32,412 nt of DNA from Saccoglossus kowalevskii (lineage: Eukaryota > Hemichordata > Enteropneusta > Harrimaniidae): positions 1 through 32,412 of the forward strand of contig NW_003150777.1 of NCBI RefSeq assembly GCF_000003605.2. Reading direction: 5' to 3'. A program made the translations under genes and the position numbers. This document shows positions 1-11,184 of this stretch, piece by piece. The notes beneath the pieces are model-generated. The model was not told where the DNA came from and did no database searches. It was given only the letters and a program-made list of their open reading frames with translations. The stretch's first letter is position 1. Each line of letters opens with the position of its first letter.

Positions 1-532
1 GTCATAATCAGGTGAATCTTGATCTGGCGGTTGGTGAATGACGTAATCGACATCTGTGTATCGCTGTGTTATTGATTTGTGAGGAGAATGGTTATCATCA
101 CGACTTTGTTCCATGGACGTGGTTAACTTGCATGTTTTTAGTATACGTTTGACTCGTCGGTTACGAAACCAATTCTGAAAAGAAAGAAATATAAAAAATG
201 GAATAAATATTTTAAAAAAACTTGTTAGTGTACGCAAAACAAAATTATACGATAGTTGGTGTGCTTTGCGTGCTGTAATACAATTTATGACTCAAAATAT
301 AGCCAAACTATCCATAATATGACAATTTATATTACCTGAACTCGGTCTTCGGGAAGATCGATGGAGTAAGCTATGCATTCCCTTGCAATTAAATCAGGAT
401 AACAGTTCATGGCGAACATCGACTCCAATGAATCTTCTTGATATTTGGTGTAGTACGTACGAACTCTGCGACCGGTATTTCTACGGCGAAGTGTATATAA
501 TCTGGATGCACTACGTTTAATCAACGAAATAT
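1..532 (-). CDS. Divergent paired-class homeobox gene, 3' part (two exons, partial)
   Basis: Two minus-strand exons encode a complete but divergent 60-residue homeodomain. The first exon (532 to 336) carries homeodomain residues 1-46 and ends CAG followed by the donor GTAATA. A 161-base intron follows. The second exon (174 to 1) starts after a pyrimidine-rich TTTCAG acceptor and carries residues 47-60 plus a polar tail that is still open at the window edge. Core positions are kept: R5, Q12, L16, F20, Y25, R31, L40, W48, F49, N51, R53. Oddities are E13 in place of the usual L, N47 in place of I/V, and R50 in place of Q/K/S. The 5' end at 532 is the CAG acceptor that gives the same phase (1) as exon 2 of the neighbouring homeobox gene. 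It lacks a good pyrimidine tract, and the frame stays open to about 590, so this boundary is uncertain. No upstream exon was found. The product is probably a nuclear DNA-binding protein. Intact splice sites and frame argue against a dead copy. Confidence 0.8.
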
Positions 533-1524
533 CTGCGTTACATGTTTCTATACTTTTTTCTATATATACTTGAATATCAACAATATTACAAATATTTTAT
601 CTGTCGTTTACTTGCGGCCTGGTAGGTATATACCGCGATTAGAATTACAATGTCTTTGTCGCAATTGCTTACAGTTGGAAGAGGTACTGTAACAGTGGCT
701 ATTATTTGATGCTGCGTGTATGTATGTAAGTGTTCCGGGGGTACTGCACCATAGAAAGAAAAGAACTCTATGGTATTTTAGAGAAGTACAATTTAATTTA
801 TTCCGTCATTTAAAATATTACCATGTTATTCAAGCATTATTTAAGAATATTCTAGTGATATTAGTCATCATACATCTGTCACTGTAACGCCATAATTTAC
901 AGCGTGCCGTAATTTTGCTGTATATTTTATATTGCGGGATATGTTTATCCTACCATATTAGGAAATGCAAATTCCAAATATGGAATAAATACGCGCGTAA
1001 GCGTTCTCTAATAATAAAAACAAACACGGCTGCCACCGGAGTTTGTCCAGACTCCACACAAAGAACTCCGCTGATTCGGTTCAACATTTTAGAAGGAAAA
1101 GATGTATAATAATCCAAATAACATATGGTTGTTACGAGGATACCTCAAAGTTTGCACTCAGACAGTACGTTGCGCACCGAACTCCGCTGCGCGTCGGTCG
1201 ATACTCCAGCTGTACTATCTTCGTGCATTCTTTGAGGTATCTTCGTAATAACCTTAATAATAATAAATGTTAATTGAATCGCATATACCAGCGGTATACC
1301 AAATACAGATTGAATTGTCTCGTTAGAGACGCACAACGGCAATAGAAATACATGATACGCGATTTGATACAAAAAAAATATCAAATACATTTGTCGTTCT
1401 ATATTGATGGAAATTAATGTTATGAATTCATACCACGTGACTCTCTGTATATGCACAATGTAATCACCAGCATCACACAAAGCTCTGAATGACAATGAAA
1501 TACAAACGATTTATTCAACAATGT

Positions 1525-1575
1525 ATTACTAGTGAATAGGTACCTCATTACGTCCACATTCAGTCTTCGTTGTGA
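1525..1575 (-). repeat. Inverted fragment of the 12.6/15.7-kb dispersed repeat
   Basis: Read on the minus strand, about 31 bases here (1525-1555) nearly match 12684-12715, including the stretch GACGTAATGAGGTA. This shows that the repeat described at 12560 and 15650 is dispersed in the genome and is not only a local tandem duplication. Confidence 0.5.
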
Positions 1576-1704
1576 TTGTATAATTACTTTCACATCCGTA
1601 TAGCAAAACTAGTGTTATATAAACATTAACAAAATAGTCATTATGTTTGTTACACCTTCCTTGGAAATATATTCAACTTTGTTACAGTGAAGACCCTCGT
1701 AGTA

Positions 1705-1940
1705 AATTGGAAGAGAGATCTTCATTCGTATGACGAGAATTTTAGGTACGCCCGTTTATGGTAACAAATTACGCCAAAGCGAAAAACCTCAGTAGCATTT
1801 CCGATTGCCTGGGATTTCAATTTACCCCATTTATCTCTCTTATTTCAGTCAGTGGGTGAAGATCCTTTCATTAGTTCAACGAGAATTTCAGGTACCCGTT
1901 TACAACAGCAAGTAACGCTAATTTCACATTGCTTAGGGTT
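1705..1940. repeat. Diverged direct repeat, two copies about 150 bp apart
   Basis: The stretch 1710-1787 and the stretch 1857-1940 share the order of blocks: GAGATC/GAAGATC, TTCATT, ACGAGAATTT, AGGTAC, CCCGTTTA, then a run resembling AACAAATTACGC or AGCAAGTAACGC. The copies are diverged and noncoding. Confidence 0.5.
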
Positions 1941-3527
1941 TTCTCTTTAACTTATTATATATTTCTCAGAAAATCTAAGCTGATATTGGCACACGCACTA
2001 TATGTAACAAAAGAAATAATAATATAATATAACCAACGTACATAACAATGGTGTATTCCCGGGGATTTATAGTAGATTTATGGTAGATTATTACGCGGCG
2101 ATGTTAATGCACAAATAATTCAATTATGGTGATTGGACATCAATTTCAAAATTGACAATTTAATGTAATTCGATTTAATTGGAGGATTACATTTAGAGCA
2201 TCAATTAAACTAAAATTATAAAATAATTTGTGGTTTTTCGACAGACACCATTCTGAGTAAACTCTCAATATTGACATCACGCTGATGTATTCAGCTGACG
2301 TCATAGCAAGGGGTGTTATTTTACATCTGACATTAGTGATGTTACTGGGAAATTTTAGCTCTCATAGTTATCCCTAATAAAAAAAAATGTTGCCAACACA
2401 GTTTGTTATTAGTCTCAGGGTTTGGATGGTGACAGTGAAACCGTTTATATGTGCGACCAGATTATGGCTGCTTAAACTACATTACTCACGATTTATAATA
2501 ACATGCTGTCTAATTAGTGAAACTGATTACATTTATGAAATAAATCACACTAGTAACACCAAACTTGGGTTATCCGCATGTAAATTTCGTTTTGAATTCA
2601 CCATTCGCGAAATTGACCGCACATATTATTTCCCTCTTTTTCACAAATACTGATCAAAGCCTTTAAAAACCTAGAAGTGTGTCTATTTGGTTAAAAATGA
2701 AAATTTAAAGGATATTCTAGACAGAATGGAGGGAGAAAATGAAAACATTCAAAAATGATAATTGATTTGTCTTCCATAAATTAGATGACGAAGTACTAAT
2801 TCGCTGATAATCTGACGTAACATCATCATTTTTTTATTCAGACGTTTTACATTCACTTATAAACCTTATTAGGTTGCTAGTTAGGAGAATAATTTCCCAC
2901 GACTGTGAAATGAAATTGAACTCAATATGGGTGTTTTCTTTTTTATCTTTAACCCTCTGAACGCTATATTTTTCCGTAACATTCTGCACATTTGTATTTT
3001 TTTTCAAAGGGTTACAGATCTTAGTTTGTGTCTTATGTGGAATGTTGTTTAAACAAATGTTTAAGCATGGCAAATATTATCTATCTGTGATCTGTCGTCT
3101 TTTTCTGTTTGAGGAAACACGCTCTCACGTGGTTTGCGTTGTCAAAACAATGTTAGACATTACAATCTGTTACACCATACAGCTGTTCTAGTCAAACCCG
3201 TATGGAAATGTGTCAAAGTAACGTTTAACGCCAAAATTCGACTTTTATAAGGAAGTCCTAATTTGGAAGAACACTACAAATAAAATGATGACATTTGATC
3301 AATACATTCATCGTCACGGATGCATCGATTTTTTAAATTGATTTGTGCCAGGCGGCATTTGTCTCTCTCGACATGTTTTAAGAGCAAATTGCAAGTGATA
3401 GTGCTGACACATAGTGTTTGGAACTTAGATGACATGGCTGTGCGGCTATTTCCCTGGCAATGGCAATTCAATGCGCTACCCTGGCGTCAACCAGACCCGG
3501 TAGAACACAAGCATCTGCGAACCTTAA

Positions 3528-3676
3528 AGCGGGAGGGTCGTCACCAGCGCACGCGCGGGAATTGAGTCCCAAGCGACGATAACAACACACGCTAAAGGCT
3601 CATAGGTAGACGCTTGTTTGTAAACAATGACACGCTATGGCCATCTGACGCATGCGCAGGTGACGACACCCCCGCT
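3528..3676. mobile_element. MITE-like element with inverted repeats, flanked by TTAA
   Basis: The left end reads AGCGGGAGGGTCGTCACC, and the right end read in reverse is AGCGGGGGTGTCGTCACC, differing at two or three positions. The match continues into TGCGCATGCG-like sequence. TTAA lies directly outside both ends (3524-3527 and 3677-3680), as expected of target duplications made by Kolobok or piggyBac elements. The element is 149 bases, GC-rich against its surroundings, and has no coding capacity, so it would be non-autonomous. The right arm holds an NRF1-like CGCATGCGCA. Confidence 0.7.
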
Positions 3677-4274
3677 TTAATCAAGGTTCCCCCAAAGTCG
3701 CATATGTTAGTGAATGAATCTCGCCAGTAGAATTGACCTTACCATTAAGTCTGTGGCACACACCCCAGGACAGGGGTCGACCATTTTGGTGTTCAGCCTA
3801 AGGTAGGTTTCGAACTTGGGTACTACCAGTGACCGATGTATTGTACATGTGAAAATACTATATTTCTATGCAGGACAGATGGATGTAACGAACAATGGAA
3901 TGGTGACACGTGACCGAAGTAGATTTGTAAAGATCGCCTCGAGTCGGGATCACCACGTGATATAATACAATGCGTGGATTTATATCATTTGTGAGGTACA
4001 TTCAAGGTTATTAATACATGTATATGACGCCTGTGTATAACCTCGCCAAAAATTGTTTAATTTCTCCATCATGACAGTCAAGTATTGTGGTTAATGTAGT
4101 TAATGTGAGCTGATTACTGCGGAAAACTGAACACTTCTCTTATTTAGTATGATAGCCCAAACCAAAACTACTGCAAGATTGTTATTCCAGGTGGGTACAC
4201 CTATACATATTAGGTACTTCATTTAAGCAATTTTTCATTAGTCAGATACGAAATAAAAAAAATGGGGTGACAAG

Positions 4275-4535
4275 TTTCAGGTTATATGCCAGTGCCTCGG
4301 AGGCGAGCCATGGCTTTGGAGGCAACCGTAAGCTGTGCCACTGCCTCTGAGGTGAATACGTTGGAGGCGAGTCGTAGCCTGTATCAGTGCGTCGAAGGTG
4401 GTGGGTTGTTTCAGTGTCTCGGAGGGGTCGCAGATGAGTCCTAGCTTGTATCAGTGTGTTGGAGGCGAGCCATGGCATTGTAGGCAAGTCCGAGCTAGTA
4501 TCGGTGTCTTGGAGCGTACCATGGCGCCATCAAAG
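4275..4535. repeat. Degenerate GC-rich minisatellite
   Basis: About six imperfect copies of a motif resembling TATCAGTGTCTCGGAGGCGA, followed by GCCATGGC, recur at irregular 30-50 base intervals. The best copies start near 4288, 4382, 4409, 4449 and 4498. GGAGGCGAG is the most constant core. Open frames across this stretch follow from the repeat and are not treated as genes. Confidence 0.6.
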
Positions 4536-4619
4536 GCAAAACATACCCTTTATCTCAGCGAGCAATGTCAAGTATTTCATCGTGAACAATTCTGTTCTTT
4601 ATATATAAATAATTGACTC

Positions 4620-5470
4620 CATTTTGGCATGAAAAATTAGATTTGGGTCTAAAATAACTTGTACAGAATAACTGATACATTTCTTAGCCAACACACAACT
4701 TAGATACACATGGCGATATTATATATTGCATGCCTATTCGGTATATTTCTGAATCATGGTATTAGCGTAAACAAAGATTGCTCGTTACAAACACAATATA
4801 TTGTGTCCATTTTGGGAACCTGTTAGTTATTGATCTGTATGGTAAATACAACTGATGTGTCGTGGCTGAAAATAGATAAATTTGCCAAATGGAAGCACTA
4901 TAAAAATAGCTAAAATACGGAATAGAGAAATGGTCGCGAAAAGTTCCATGATTATTTCACAGTTTTGCTAATTTGTTTTAATTTCCGTATTTGGTTAATT
5001 TCATCACAATAATAACACTTATATAAACAAACTTTGATTTATCATTTTGTTCCATGGCAATAGTCCTAGCTATTTTTGGATGATATTTGTCCCAATTTTT
5101 GAAAATTTATAGAACACAAAAAAAAAGTATTCACCGTTCATGCTGGTCCCAACGGTCGACATTGAGTTCTGCAAAGTCATTCAACCAATGATTTCCAGAA
5201 TTATGACCTACCTTCTTTTTATAACATTATTTTCCTTCCACCCTATTATCCATACTGAAAATATATAACATGACTACTACTCCAATTCCATTAAATGCAC
5301 ACTAAACCATGTTATATAACATACACAAAATATTTAATATAATTATTTTTTCGATATCTATATTATTTACATTCTCGGTAATAAATATCAAAACGACCCA
5401 AATTAATGGCCAGAAAAATCAGTATCTCATTCTGTTCAGTATTCTTCAAAATTTCATACACAAATATAAA
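4620..5470. other. Spacer downstream of the complete homeobox gene
   Basis: AT-rich sequence without a supportable gene. It should contain the 3' UTR and polyadenylation site of the minus-strand homeobox gene. The only candidate signal noticed is a minus-strand ATTAAA near 5333-5338, about 135 bases past the stop codon, which is a weak call. Confidence 0.4.
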
Positions 5471-8081
5471 CTATCGGTGTGTATGATGTACGGACGTCGC
5501 TGGTCGAATACTGTCGGCGGCTAGGCGAAGTAAATTCAAATTGTGGATATGAGGTACTCGTAGAGGTGGCATACTTATATTTGGACTCGGCATCCTGGTC
5601 ATACTTCCCAACGTACTTGCTACACTGAAATTTGTAAAGAAAAAAGTGTTATATAGTGTTGTTATTAAGTGTATGATAGGCTATTACCGTTTTTTTATTA
5701 TTATTTCAAAAACTTGAACGAAGTAAAAATGACAATGTGTGTGTGGGGGGGTGTGTGCGTGGGTGTGTGTGTGTATGTGTGTGTGTGTGTGTTTAATTAT
5801 GAATTGATTATGGCCTTACCTGGTATATGGCATAGCGTGGTGAGGTACTATATGAGAGGATGGTGGTGACGTGATAAATCTATTGCCGATTGATTCTCCA
5901 AGCACGTCATTCATAGATTGGTATTCTGACGTTGGTAATCCATACATATGTTGTCGCATCCATGCCATACGACCTTCTTTGTGAGTCTTCTTAAATTTGG
6001 CACGGCGATTCTGAAACCAGATCTGAACAATAAAAAGAAAGATGGTTAGATGATGTTTGAATACTAGACCATCTATAGATTCAAGATGAATGTGCGTGTG
6101 TGCGTGTGACATTCGCAGAAATAAAACTACTATGTTGTACTGGATAAAGACAGAATGAAGTAATTCATACCTGTACTCGTTCTTCGTCGAGTTTTAATTT
6201 GTCAGCTATATCCTCGCGAACTACTAGATCCGGGTACTGTTCCTGGCTAAATATACGTTCGAGGGCATCTAACTGCTGCCTGCTATAAGTCGTCCTGGAT
6301 CTTCTTGATTTCCTCGTCTTCTTGGTCGATGAACTAGACGAGTCCTCTCCATCGTCACCGGAACTGCTTTCTGAAATATTAAGATAGTATCCCACCTCGT
6401 GTTGGTTGATTGGCATTGTAGAATTCAACGGATCGTTATCTGAAGAGAAGCAACATGATAAAACAAAAACAATTAATTTCATCTTCAAATGTTATCGAAC
6501 AGTTGGATACATGTTTAACAATAAACAATCTAAAGAAAAGAGTTTTGATGCCATCAATTCAGCACGTGTTCGGACAAAGCTTAGTGGAAACCCCGGGTGT
6601 ATTATTGAAAACATTTTCAACGCGATAGATAGATAGTGCTATTTAAACAGCGTCATTTGTATAAAAAAACACATACGACGAGGGCCTGAATTTGTTTCAA
6701 TTTACTTATTCAACAAATGCTGATGGCGTCGCTGTTTTGTATCAGTTTCACCCTTAGTATTGGCAAGGTCAGAGTGCAAGACTTACGGATTTCAAAGTAA
6801 CAATAATTTGACAGACGCTACACGCGTCTCTAATGTTACCACCTGTTCCGGGTTATCATGCTGCAGTGCACATCACATTTACATGTTCAAGGTTGGGTGA
6901 TCCATTGTTCGAAATTAGCTATTTGAAAGGAACAACTTGGCCCTTAGTGAGGTAGTTGTTTGACATCCAATTGGAAGTGAATAGAAACCCTATTATGGCC
7001 AATTCCAATATTAGTCTGTGCCCACTAATTAGCCGATACTGTTTGTTAGCTATTCAAGTAAATCTAACTTTCTTTTATTGCCGCCATGTTCTTCCCACCC
7101 CTCTTTAACTTGAAAGGATGCAAAGTAAACCGTATTTGAATTTCCGATTTAATTTCTGGTGCGCGACATCTTTCCTTCAATCATCGCCGTGACGTAAGCG
7201 TATTTACTTTTTTGTTTTTATAATGTAAAGTGAATTAGTGATTTTTGTATTTTATTTTTTTGGAGAATGTATTCAGGAATATACAATCACGTGGTTGTAC
7301 AATATATATTGTGTATCATTTCACACATGGAAAGGTCTTTTAATCGCGTCCTAAATTAAAATGACCCAAATTGAAGTTTCAGCTTGGGTGGACTAAGTGA
7401 ACGACGTATAAGTCTCTCACCCTGCCTTTATATTTAATCGTGTGAAAATGTCGCGCTCGAAGGTCGCACGTTTTACATATCCTACCTATCTAAAACGGTG
7501 CCATTGCCGCTGCTGCATCCATGATGAAATAGATTCTGCCATTATGTTTTATTAATTAAAAAAACATTCGAAACAAACTTATTTCATTCGTTAATTCGAA
7601 GATTAGAAGTTATATCATGGTTTTCGTGAAATCATTACAAAATATAGTTGCTGAGCGCACTATTACAATTAAATATTGTCATCAAATCATGGTAAAAAGG
7701 CAATTTAAATAGCATGTTCTCGGCGGCATTTAATTTTAACTTACCCTTAATATTGTCGTCCTTGACTTCGAGATGCACATCCTTCGTTTCAATCATTTCA
7801 TTCTGTCGCATTTGGTTCGATTTACTGCAATCTTTGTTAGGCGTCGATACACACTTCTTTCCATCGGTCTGTATTTCCGGCAAAGAAACGGGTTTCGATG
7901 GAGGCGCAGCGACTTCGACACCCAATATGGCGTTTATTGTGAACGACGTCGATGCTCGGCCGACCATCGTATCAGTCACGGGACCGCTACGCCGGTGTTC
8001 TCCAGAAAGAAGGCGAGACTCACTTTCAAATCCGGTAATATTACGTGAACGACAGGGGAGAACTGGGCCAGTGCGGAACAT
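5471..8081 (-). CDS. Paired-class (Q50) homeobox transcription factor, complete, four exons, Anf/Hesx-like
   Basis: Coding exons on the minus strand are 8081-7745, 6439-6171, 6022-5820 and 5624-5471, 963 bases for 320 residues. Every junction is GT-AG with matching phase (1, 0, 2). The first donor, G|GTAAGT, is near-perfect. The start is the only ATG in its frame before an upstream stop. Residues 47-54 are FTINAILG, an eh1/octapeptide motif known to recruit Groucho/TLE co-repressors. Residues 135-151 are acidic and serine-rich. The homeodomain spans about 157-216, with R5, W48, Q50, N51 and the run IWFQNRRAKFKKTH, and is interrupted after residue 46, a common paired-class intron site. Residues 297-310 hold LLRLAADSIR, a weak match to the OAR tail motif (LRLKA). 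The eh1 motif, I47 and the NRRAKxKxxHxE ending recall vertebrate Anf/Hesx, but orthology is not proven; it could be a lineage-specific orphan. It is probably a nuclear repressor. It lies in tandem with the homeobox gene at 1-532. Confidence 0.9.
5625..5819 (-). other. Intron 3 of the homeobox gene, with GT microsatellite
   Basis: The 195-base intron joins phase-2 exons (ACC AG|GTAAGG to TTTCAG|T). A GT-rich microsatellite with a G7 interruption fills 5736-5792 on the plus strand, so the pre-mRNA carries an AC-rich tract. Confidence 0.8.
6440..7744 (-). other. Intron 1 of the homeobox gene
   Basis: A 1305-base intron between the eh1-coding exon and the homeodomain exon, donor GGTAAGT and acceptor CTCTTCAG. 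No exon, RNA gene or element was recognised. Two CACGTG hexamers lie in it (6563-6568, 7288-7293). Confidence 0.75.
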
Positions 8082-8200
8082 GCCTATTACACAAAATACG
8101 AGTGTAATGTTTGAAGCAGGTCGTTGAGCTCAGTACATGTGTAAAAACAGATGATGATGCACCGCAAATATAATGAATGTGTTTTGTACTAGTTTTAGAC
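8082..8200 (-). promoter_or_regulatory. Candidate core promoter and 5' UTR of the homeobox gene
   Basis: On the minus strand an AT-rich TTATATTTG lies about 90 bases upstream of the start codon (near 8163-8175) and could act as a TATA-like element. No initiator or transcript evidence is available, so this is only a positional guess. Confidence 0.25.
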
Positions 8201-11184
8201 GACGGGTTCACGAACCGTTGGCCCTTTGCTGCGTGAGTGTTATGCCAATGATAGTGAATGATCTGTTCGTACTAGCTGTTTTCTCTTTTTCTCACTTTAA
8301 TTATAACAACAACAACAATGCAATTACGTGACACACTATTTGTCATCCTATCAGAATCCAGCAATTTCATCTCGGATAATTGGTATAGCAGCGGGCGTGG
8401 TCAGTCATTGGTTGATCGTCAAATAATAGCGAGGCTAATTGAGCGCTTAGCGATGTTATTTCGTTGTTGTTGTCAGGGGGGTAATTAACTTATTGTTCGT
8501 GAAAGGCATTGTACCATTTGTTACTCCCGAGATAATTAGCTACGAATCAAGGCATGTTCTCTGCATACACACACGCACACACACACATACACGCTTGTCT
8601 TTTCAGAACGAGTCAAATGTGAAGAAAAAAACGGAAGTTTCATCTACCAAACAATTTTAGAAATCATTAACTCGTGTGTTACAATTAGATTATCTAATGT
8701 AAAAACCGAATAGAATTAATCATAATTAGTTGTTGTGGCTTAGTTCCGAGAAGATCAAATTAAACCGTATTCCGTACTTTGTATCCAGCTAAACCGCATA
8801 ATAAATGGAAGCAGCTGTTGTCGCTGTAATTCATGAAATGATGAGGTGTACTTGTACGTTCATGATGAAGGCAATATTTGAATTAAATTGATATTATATA
8901 TGCTATTTTAAGAGAAGCAATAGTTAAACACGCAGGTTTGTGCTGTGCATATATATTACGGTACAACCTGTTTTAATTTCTCATTGTGCACAAATTATTA
9001 AAAAATAAAATATATAAAAGTACACATTACACCACAACCGATCGGATAATGATCAGTGTACTAATTTAAAATCAGTAGTGAGTTGTCGCAGAGTTGTTTC
9101 CGTCGTTCATCTTCATCGGGGTGGGACACTTTGTGAAGATTCAATCCCAGATATTATATAATTAATATTCCAATTACAATTATTGTATTCGCCATGTATT
9201 AGTTAATTGTCCATTTAACTCATATTTCAATTAAATCACGTGACTATTTAGCTTGAAATCGATTTGGAATATCATTCCTCACACTACACCGAATTTGATA
9301 GAGCAAATGGAAATTAATATTATTTTATTTGACGACACTTCTGCATAAGCAATATATATTAAGTATATTAAGTACATCAACCTATTTATTAATAATAACA
9401 TACGTCAGTTTCGTATTAGATAAAAGTAGGCAGGGAAGAGATGCTTTCTATATTTATATATAAAAAGTGTGGGTTTATAACAACACGATGTTTTTTTAAT
9501 TTTTAATTGAATTACGCGTTCGGCTTCTGTAGTACATACCACATGGCATTAAAAATTGACACATTTTTACCAAATCGTTGACATTTTTATGTGTCCAAAC
9601 CCGTTTCCAAAGTCACGCCATTGCCAATAAATAATGAATGACTCGAGATCGGCGTTATATCACATGTTACAATAACACGAGATATAGTTGTTTATGTTAA
9701 GCAATCGACACAGTTCTTATAATTAGACTTGTCCACTTGAACCACCAATTCACTTTCTCATCGATACTCATAGTAGCTTTGTTTGAAGTACACTTTTGTA
9801 CTTTGTGCATTTAAGGGTGGTGCATGGGAGGAGATTTCAGTCTTAATCTACCAAGTAAAAGATGTGATTGTCCATTTGTTGTCGCCTCCTACTAATTTCC
9901 GTCTCTTTGATGGACAAAATCCAATGAATATATTGTTCGTACACAATTGTTGTTAAATTGCCCTGACAGTATCGAAAATATAATTGCTTGTAGACACATA
10001 TATATCATCCAATATGTTTATCTCATATCCGGCGTTTTCTTTTCAAGCATGCAATCAAACCACATAGGCATGTGATCCGACCTCTTATCGGTGTTCAAAT
10101 CCAACAGGAGCTCGCTCAACTTTCTCAACTTTCAACTCATCCAGTCAGTTATGAGTAACAACCACGTGATCAGCGGTGATTATACGTGGTATAACGAATG
10201 TAATATACACTTATCCAATATCTCTCACTACCATTCAATTAATTTTTCCATTCTCGAATTGCTATGACGACCGCGTGGTCATTTTAGGCCAATGGGAATA
10301 TTAATAATAATATTAAACAAAGTGCGTTGTATTTCACATTACTTGACACGGTTTCGTCACCATTGAAATATTAAATGAATGCGTTAAACTGTGTTTAAGT
10401 CACAAATGGCCGTGTAGTCGTTTCCATGACAATTGATCATCGAATTTATTTGAGTAACAAAATGCATGGCGCAATAAGTTCACGTATACGGTTTGTGGGC
10501 TTCAAAGTGCGTGTCATAGGTTGTTCAATTACGTCAGTAACGCTGTAGACTGGTTTGAAGTTTGTGCATGATACACATCAACAACGTCACACATTTGTAC
10601 TACAAGTCAAACATTCACCTGTCAACACTTGGTGTTATATCAAATATATATTAGATGATTATCTTAGCTGTTTTATAACAACCAACTACGAACAAAGACG
10701 ACAGCATGGAGGGTAATTATGACGTATTTGAACAAAATATACCACGTGACACGGAAATATGTAAATTGACCATGGTCAATGCACGAACTTGATGGATGCA
10801 TATAAATATGACTTCATAAATACGTGATACCATTGTACAAGCATAATAATGGTGCAGCATGTTTGCTGCAACTGTAAGTATCAAGACCCTCATTTTATTG
10901 ATGAAATGCAACTAAAGAAAGTTGTCTTGGGAAGAAGATGAAAATTAAAAACATTATTTGTAAAGAATAATGTCCGATCATTACTACACAATACCCAATC
11001 ATAATTCCGGTAAACGGAAATAATCGGTAAATAAAAAATAATTCTTTTATTTAGACACAAAAATATAATATACTTGAAGGTATTACTAGTATTTTATGAG
11101 TACAATTTCTAGTATTTGCGAAAGACGGAAAAGACACATGGTTGTCACACCGAGCACAACGCAGGAAAGTGAAATTGCAGTTTT
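8201..11184. other. Upstream intergenic region, no gene seen
   Basis: About 3 kb of AT-rich DNA upstream of the homeobox gene with no supportable coding exon. It contains an AC microsatellite (about 8567-8594), many TAATTA/ATTA homeodomain-type core sites, and CACGTG hexamers at 9237, 10163 and 10743. It is the natural place for enhancers of the minus-strand homeobox gene, but nothing proves that. Confidence 0.4.

Larger units (their letters stand above)
533..3523. other. Intergenic spacer between the two homeobox genes, distal part
   Basis: No convincing exon was found on either strand. Open frames here are short and have no recognisable domain or matched splice sites. A perfect CRE-type palindrome TGACGTCA sits at 2296-2303. 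The missing 5' exon of the left homeobox gene should lie in this spacer or the next one on the minus strand, but I could not identify an eh1-coding stretch with a phase-1 donor. Confidence 0.5.

Noticed and set aside
3274-3565. Opposing frames across 3274-3565
   Set aside because: Both run toward or into the TTAA-flanked element and show no domain; most likely chance frames.
3790-3830. tRNA T-arm-like GGTTTCGAACTTGGG
   Set aside because: Neither strand gives a paired T stem, anticodon arm or acceptor stem at tRNA spacing. The same holds for ATTCGAAACC at about 16353 and GTTCAAATCC at about 10092.
7714-8127. Plus-strand open frames of 91 and 137 codons
   Set aside because: They are antisense shadows of the eh1-coding first exon of the homeobox gene, which has matched splice phase and a recognisable motif.
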